Assembly: GCA_002382735.1 (NCBI GenBank)
Contig: DFZN01000057.1
Span: 1 to 17,551 of the forward strand
DNA length: 17,551 bases
Direction: 5' to 3'
DNA from: a bacterium UBP11_UBA4055
Lineage (GTDB): Bacteria; UBA4055
A program made the translations under genes and the position numbers. Shown here in pieces: positions 14,218 through 17,551 of the stretch. Below the pieces are notes generated by a model. It saw only the letters and a program-made list of their open reading frames with translations. It did no database searches and had not been told where the DNA came from. The stretch's first letter is position 1, and every line of letters begins with the position of its first letter.

Positions 14218-14283
14218 ATGAAAAAAACAACGGTAATTCTATGCCTCGCGATCGCGGCTCTGGTCACGGCAAGTAGATCATGA
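14218..14283 (+). CDS. 21-codon signal-peptide-like mini-ORF overlapping the peptidase start
   Basis: It encodes MKKTTVILCLAIAALVTASR plus one Ser, a textbook export signal, and stops in an ATGA overlap with the next gene. GGGGAG lies 7 nt upstream, a better ribosome site than the peptidase has. It may be the fossil head of a deleted exported protein or a leader ORF coupled to the peptidase. Confidence 0.4.
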   Translation: MKKTTVILCLAIAALVTASRS

Positions 14284-17200
14284 AGCTGCTTATCCCGGTA
14301 ATGCTGATCGCTTACAGGCTCTTCGGACAAGTCTGGTACGGCGATAACAGAACTTATGAATGGGAACATTACAATGCCGTTCTGTGGAATGTGCTTGAAA
14401 GTCCTGAAGAGAGAGCAGTTTATGTCAATGTGAACGATTTCGGCATAGAATACCCTGTAAATATCAATGCGGTGAGCACTTATCTTTGGGAAGCCGGCAA
14501 ACCCTTCAGTTTCAGGATCTACGCTAAAGACGGCACGAGCCTGCTATACCAGTCCGCGGACAGCATATCAATAATAAACTACAACGATGTCTATCTCGAC
14601 TCTGTTCTGGTAATGAACGAAGATTTCTGGATATCACTGGTACCCGACAGCACCGGTTCGCCCTGGAGCATAACGGACAGGTACGACACAGCGGATCCTC
14701 ATACTTATACGGGTCCCCCCGGATCATGGACTCCGTATATCAAAGAGATAAGCACGAGGTTTTTGATCGAACAATACGCGGGAACCGACATTTATCCGCC
14801 TTCTGTCAGATATGTGAACGGAACCTCAGGCTACAGGGAAACTGACCTTGAGCTGAGCGTTAAAGTCCAGGATCAGAGCGGGAGCGTATCGCCCGCCGAA
14901 GGCGCATACAGCCTGAACGGGGGTCAGTCATGGGAAACATTTTATGTAAGTTCATCAAAAGCGACTGACTATTTCAGGGGAACCATACCGGCTCAGCCTC
15001 ACGGCACATCGGGACTTGTAAAATTCCGTTTTGAAGATACGCTGAACAATTCGGCATGGTCGGAAGAGTATCCGCTTTCATGGTCAAAGGACAATTATCT
15101 TTTCTCTGAGGGTTTTGAAGATGAATTTCTGCCGTATCTCTGGACTGAGGATAATACAGGCGCGGGGTTCATAAGATCTCAGGCGGCCTCATACAGCGGA
15201 AAATATTCACTGGCTCATCTCAACGATGCGGGATCTCAGGATGACAGGCTGATGAGTCCCAAGATCCATATCCCGGACTCGGTGTCGGCCGTCCTTGAAT
15301 TTTTCCAGAAGGATTCTCTTTCCGATTCGTCCAACGGTATCCACGAGGTTACGGTCTCGTTCGACAAAATCAGCTGGACAGCTTTATGGCAGGGTACGGC
15401 GGGTTATGTATTCTCGGCACAGAAACTGCCGCTCAGCGCATATTCCGGCCATGATATTTATTTTTCCTTTCGCTATACGGGGAACAGCAGCGATGTCTGG
15501 TTCGTTGACGATATAAAGGTCATATGCGATGACGAAGACCCCTTCATTTCAGATATTTACGCGAATACGGCTCTCATTCCCGATATCGGAGCCTACCTCA
15601 ACAACAACATGGAGATCAGAGCAGTTATTTCATCCAGAGTAGGCATAAGCTCACTGAAGGGATACTGGTCTTTCGACGGCGGGACAACTCTCGACAGCAC
15701 CGTATTTGAATACTCGGAAATTTACTCTGTATGGTCAGGTATCGTACCGGCGCGCGATTCAGTCTCGTCAGGCACGATCTACTTCGATATCACCGACTCG
15801 GGAGAGAGAACGGCAAGATCAGGCACATACGCGATCGTTTTCGAAGAGGACACATCGGCTCCATCCATTACGGCCGTCAGAGGAAGAACGGCTCTGATAA
15901 ACAAAGAAGCAAAGATATCCGTTTCAGTGAACGACGAATCTCTCATAAAAAGCTGCCGGGGACATTACAGCACGAACGGCTTTCTTGATCAGTACGATTT
16001 TGACCTGATTATGCCCAAGATGAACACTTATGTCTATGAAGGTCTCATACCGGCCGAAACGCAGGAAACTGCGGCTGAACTCAAATTTACCATAGAGGAC
16101 GCCGAAGGTAATATCCGTGTTTCGTCAGAATATCCCATGAGCTGGATATCGGTGCCTCCCGACAGTTTTGATCTGAGGATCTCTTATGCCGAAAATTATG
16201 TGACTTCGGTAAAATACCAGCTCGGCGGCACATGCTGGGCGCACGGGACCATGGCTTCGGCTGAAAGCAGTCTGCTTATGACAGGCAAATGGGGGCATTA
16301 CGGCGAGGACGGTGAGCCCGATCTGGCCGAATACCATCTTGACTGGTGGAACGGGTTCAATCAGCATAATAATGACGATACCGATCCGGTTACAGGCGGC
16401 GGGCTTGTAGTCCATGAGGGCGGAGATTACCTTGTGGCGGCTGCGTATTTTTCCAGAGGCGAAGGTGCAGTGAGGGATATTGACGGGCAGTCTTATACTT
16501 ATCCGCCCGAAAGAGCTTCGGGGTCGTACCATTATTACTATCCCCGCCACATTGAATTCTATTCCGCCGGCGAGGACCTATCGAATATTTCCGAAATAAA
16601 AGAGAAGATCATGACCGCCGGCGCTCTTGCGACATGCATGACGAGCAATGCGGGATTCACTACGGATTTCATACACTACCAGCCGCCCTCAAGCGAACTC
16701 GAGCCGAACCATTCCATAGCTATCGTAGGCTGGAATGACAGCCTCGTGACCCATGCGCCGGAAGGCAAAGGCGCGTGGTTGTGCAAGAACAGCTACGGAT
16801 CGGCTTGGGGACTCGACGGTTATTTTTGGATATCTTATTATGACAAATATGCGGCCAAACATCCTTTTATGGGGGCCGTATCTTTCAGAGATGTCGAAAT
16901 GATGAAGTATGGAAATGTTTACTACCATGATTATCACGGATGGAGAGAAACGCTAAGCGGAATAAGCGAGGTGTTCAATAAATTCACTGCTGAAAGTAAC
17001 GGAAATATCGAAGCTGTAAGTTTTTTTACCGCCGAAGACAGCGTATCGTACGATGTGCGGATATATGACGGATTTTTAAGTGACAGTCTGCAGAATGAAC
17101 TCAGCTCTGTTAAAGGAATAGCCTCAAATAAAGGATTTCATACGGTAAATCTCACTGATTCGGTATTCGTTGAGTCAGGGAACGATTTTTATTTATATCT

Positions 17201-17551
17201 CAGTCTTTCATCCGGAGGTCAGCCGATAGATACTACTTCCGATATTCCCACACTCTTGGGAGGCGGATCAAAAGCGATAGTTCAGTCAAAAGCTTCTGTG
17301 GGTGAAAGTTATTATCTTGAGAACGGCGAATGGAAAGATCTGTATCTATACTCCTCAATAACCTACCCCGGTACAGCGAATTTCTGCGTCAAAGCTCTGG
17401 GGAACACTCTCCAAGTTCCTTCAAATGTCATTATCTCGGCCGACGGAACGAATGTTGTTCTAAGCTGGAACGCAGTTCCCGGAGCCGTTTCATACAGGAT
17501 CGAGGCTTCTTTTGATCCGTATGGGCCTTATACTGATGTAAGCTCACAGGG
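14280..17551 (+). CDS. Large secreted papain-like (C1) peptidase with MAM-like, lectin-like and FN3 domains, 3' end outside window
   Basis: The frame is open from 14280 to the window end (1090 codons). A short signal peptide (MKLLIPVMLIAYRLFG) opens it. Ig-like and MAM-like modules follow; one (about residues 280-415) runs from YLFSEGFEDE to VWFVDDIKV. The peptidase domain spans about 630-860 with YQLGGTCWAHG (Cys652), EPNHSIAIVGW (His811) and CKNSYGSAWG (Asn837), a complete C1 triad. A lectin-like region follows (IEAVSFFTAEDSVSYDVRIY to NDFYLYLSLSSG), then an FN3-like module beginning NVIISADGTNVVLSWNAVPG. It likely degrades protein outside the cell, and a C-terminal sorting signal may lie beyond the window. 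The start lacks a clear ribosome site and overlaps the mini-ORF, so coupled translation is possible. G+C content is visibly higher than in the left arm. Confidence 0.88.
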   Translation, partial: MKLLIPVMLIAYRLFGQVWYGDNRTYEWEHYNAVLWNVLESPEERAVYVNVNDFGIEYPVNINAVSTYLWEAGKPFSFRIYAKDGTSLLYQSADSISIINYNDVYLDSVLVMNEDFWISLVPDSTGSPWSITDRYDTADPHTYTGPPGSWTPYIKEISTRFLIEQYAGTDIYPPSVRYVNGTSGYRETDLELSVKVQDQSGSVSPAEGAYSLNGGQSWETFYVSSSKATDYFRGTIPAQPHGTSGLVKFRFEDTLNNSAWSEEYPLSWSKDNYLFSEGFEDEFLPYLWTEDNTGAGFIRSQAASYSGKYSLAHLNDAGSQDDRLMSPKIHIPDSVSAVLEFFQKDSLSDSSNGIHEVTVSFDKISWTALWQGTAGYVFSAQKLPLSAYSGHDIYFSFRYTGNSSDVWFVDDIKVICDDEDPFISDIYANTALIPDIGAYLNNNMEIRAVISSRVGISSLKGYWSFDGGTTLDSTVFEYSEIYSVWSGIVPARDSVSSGTIYFDITDSGERTARSGTYAIVFEEDTSAPSITAVRGRTALINKEAKISVSVNDESLIKSCRGHYSTNGFLDQYDFDLIMPKMNTYVYEGLIPAETQETAAELKFTIEDAEGNIRVSSEYPMSWISVPPDSFDLRISYAENYVTSVKYQLGGTCWAHGTMASAESSLLMTGKWGHYGEDGEPDLAEYHLDWWNGFNQHNNDDTDPVTGGGLVVHEGGDYLVAAAYFSRGEGAVRDIDGQSYTYPPERASGSYHYYYPRHIEFYSAGEDLSNISEIKEKIMTAGALATCMTSNAGFTTDFIHYQPPSSELEPNHSIAIVGWNDSLVTHAPEGKGAWLCKNSYGSAWGLDGYFWISYYDKYAAKHPFMGAVSFRDVEMMKYGNVYYHDYHGWRETLSGISEVFNKFTAESNGNIEAVSFFTAEDSVSYDVRIYDGFLSDSLQNELSSVKGIASNKGFHTVNLTDSVFVESGNDFYLYLSLSSGGQPIDTTSDIPTLLGGGSKAIVQSKASVGESYYLENGEWKDLYLYSSITYPGTANFCVKALGNTLQVPSNVIISADGTNVVLSWNAVPGAVSYRIEASFDPYGPYTDVSSQ

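Overview
The window looks like a chromosomal accessory region from a bacterium of the FCB assemblage. Candidatus Delongbacteria, Cloacimonadota or a relative is my best guess. The guess rests on the style of the secreted multidomain protein at the right edge (a MAM-like domain ending FVDDIKV, a papain-type peptidase and a C-terminal FN3-like repeat), on clear GGAG-type ribosome sites, and on the ORF6N/KilA-N gene pair. Every gene I can support lies on the + strand. No transposase, integrase, tRNA, rRNA or CRISPR array is visible.

Positions 1-6132 are a strikingly A/T-rich defence island. (i) The 3' end of a gene carrying a QxK nuclease-like motif overlaps by 4 bp a gene for an SMC/Rad50-like ABC ATPase; the pair resembles Lamassu / ABC-three-component systems. 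(ii) An AbiJ-like abortive-infection protein follows. (iii) Next is a PD-(D/E)XK nuclease of the PDDEXK_4 kind. (iv) The block ends with a complete DarT-DarG DNA ADP-ribosylation toxin-antitoxin pair.

Positions 6133-13693 are a mosaic built from a duplicated block. Block A (6232-8087) and block B (11584-13594) share the order: first 35 codons of dprA, a conserved non-coding leader, a 112-residue gene of unknown function, a hairpin, and the head of an ORF6N gene. In A the dprA body is replaced by a winged-helix segment, a DnaQ-like exonuclease gene sits between leader and 112-residue gene, and the ORF6N gene continues but is frameshifted. In B dprA is intact, the exonuclease is absent and ORF6N is cut off at its head. 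Between the blocks lie a KilA-N gene with a replaced 3' end and a RecQ helicase fused to a ComF-like phosphoribosyltransferase. That RecQ gene abuts dprA with a 1-nt gap, so helicase, PRTase and DprA form one operon. The set parallels ComFA-ComFC-DprA of natural transformation and is the most interesting candidate system here; its role in DNA uptake or in defence is undecided.

Positions 13694-17551 have higher G+C and look like host chromosome: a small lipoprotein, a 21-codon signal-peptide-like mini-ORF, and the first 1090 codons of a large secreted C1 (papain-like) peptidase that runs off the window.

Assignments come from motif reading, without alignments or database searches. Statements about RNA structure, recombination and function of the mosaic region are inference unless a sequence feature is named.
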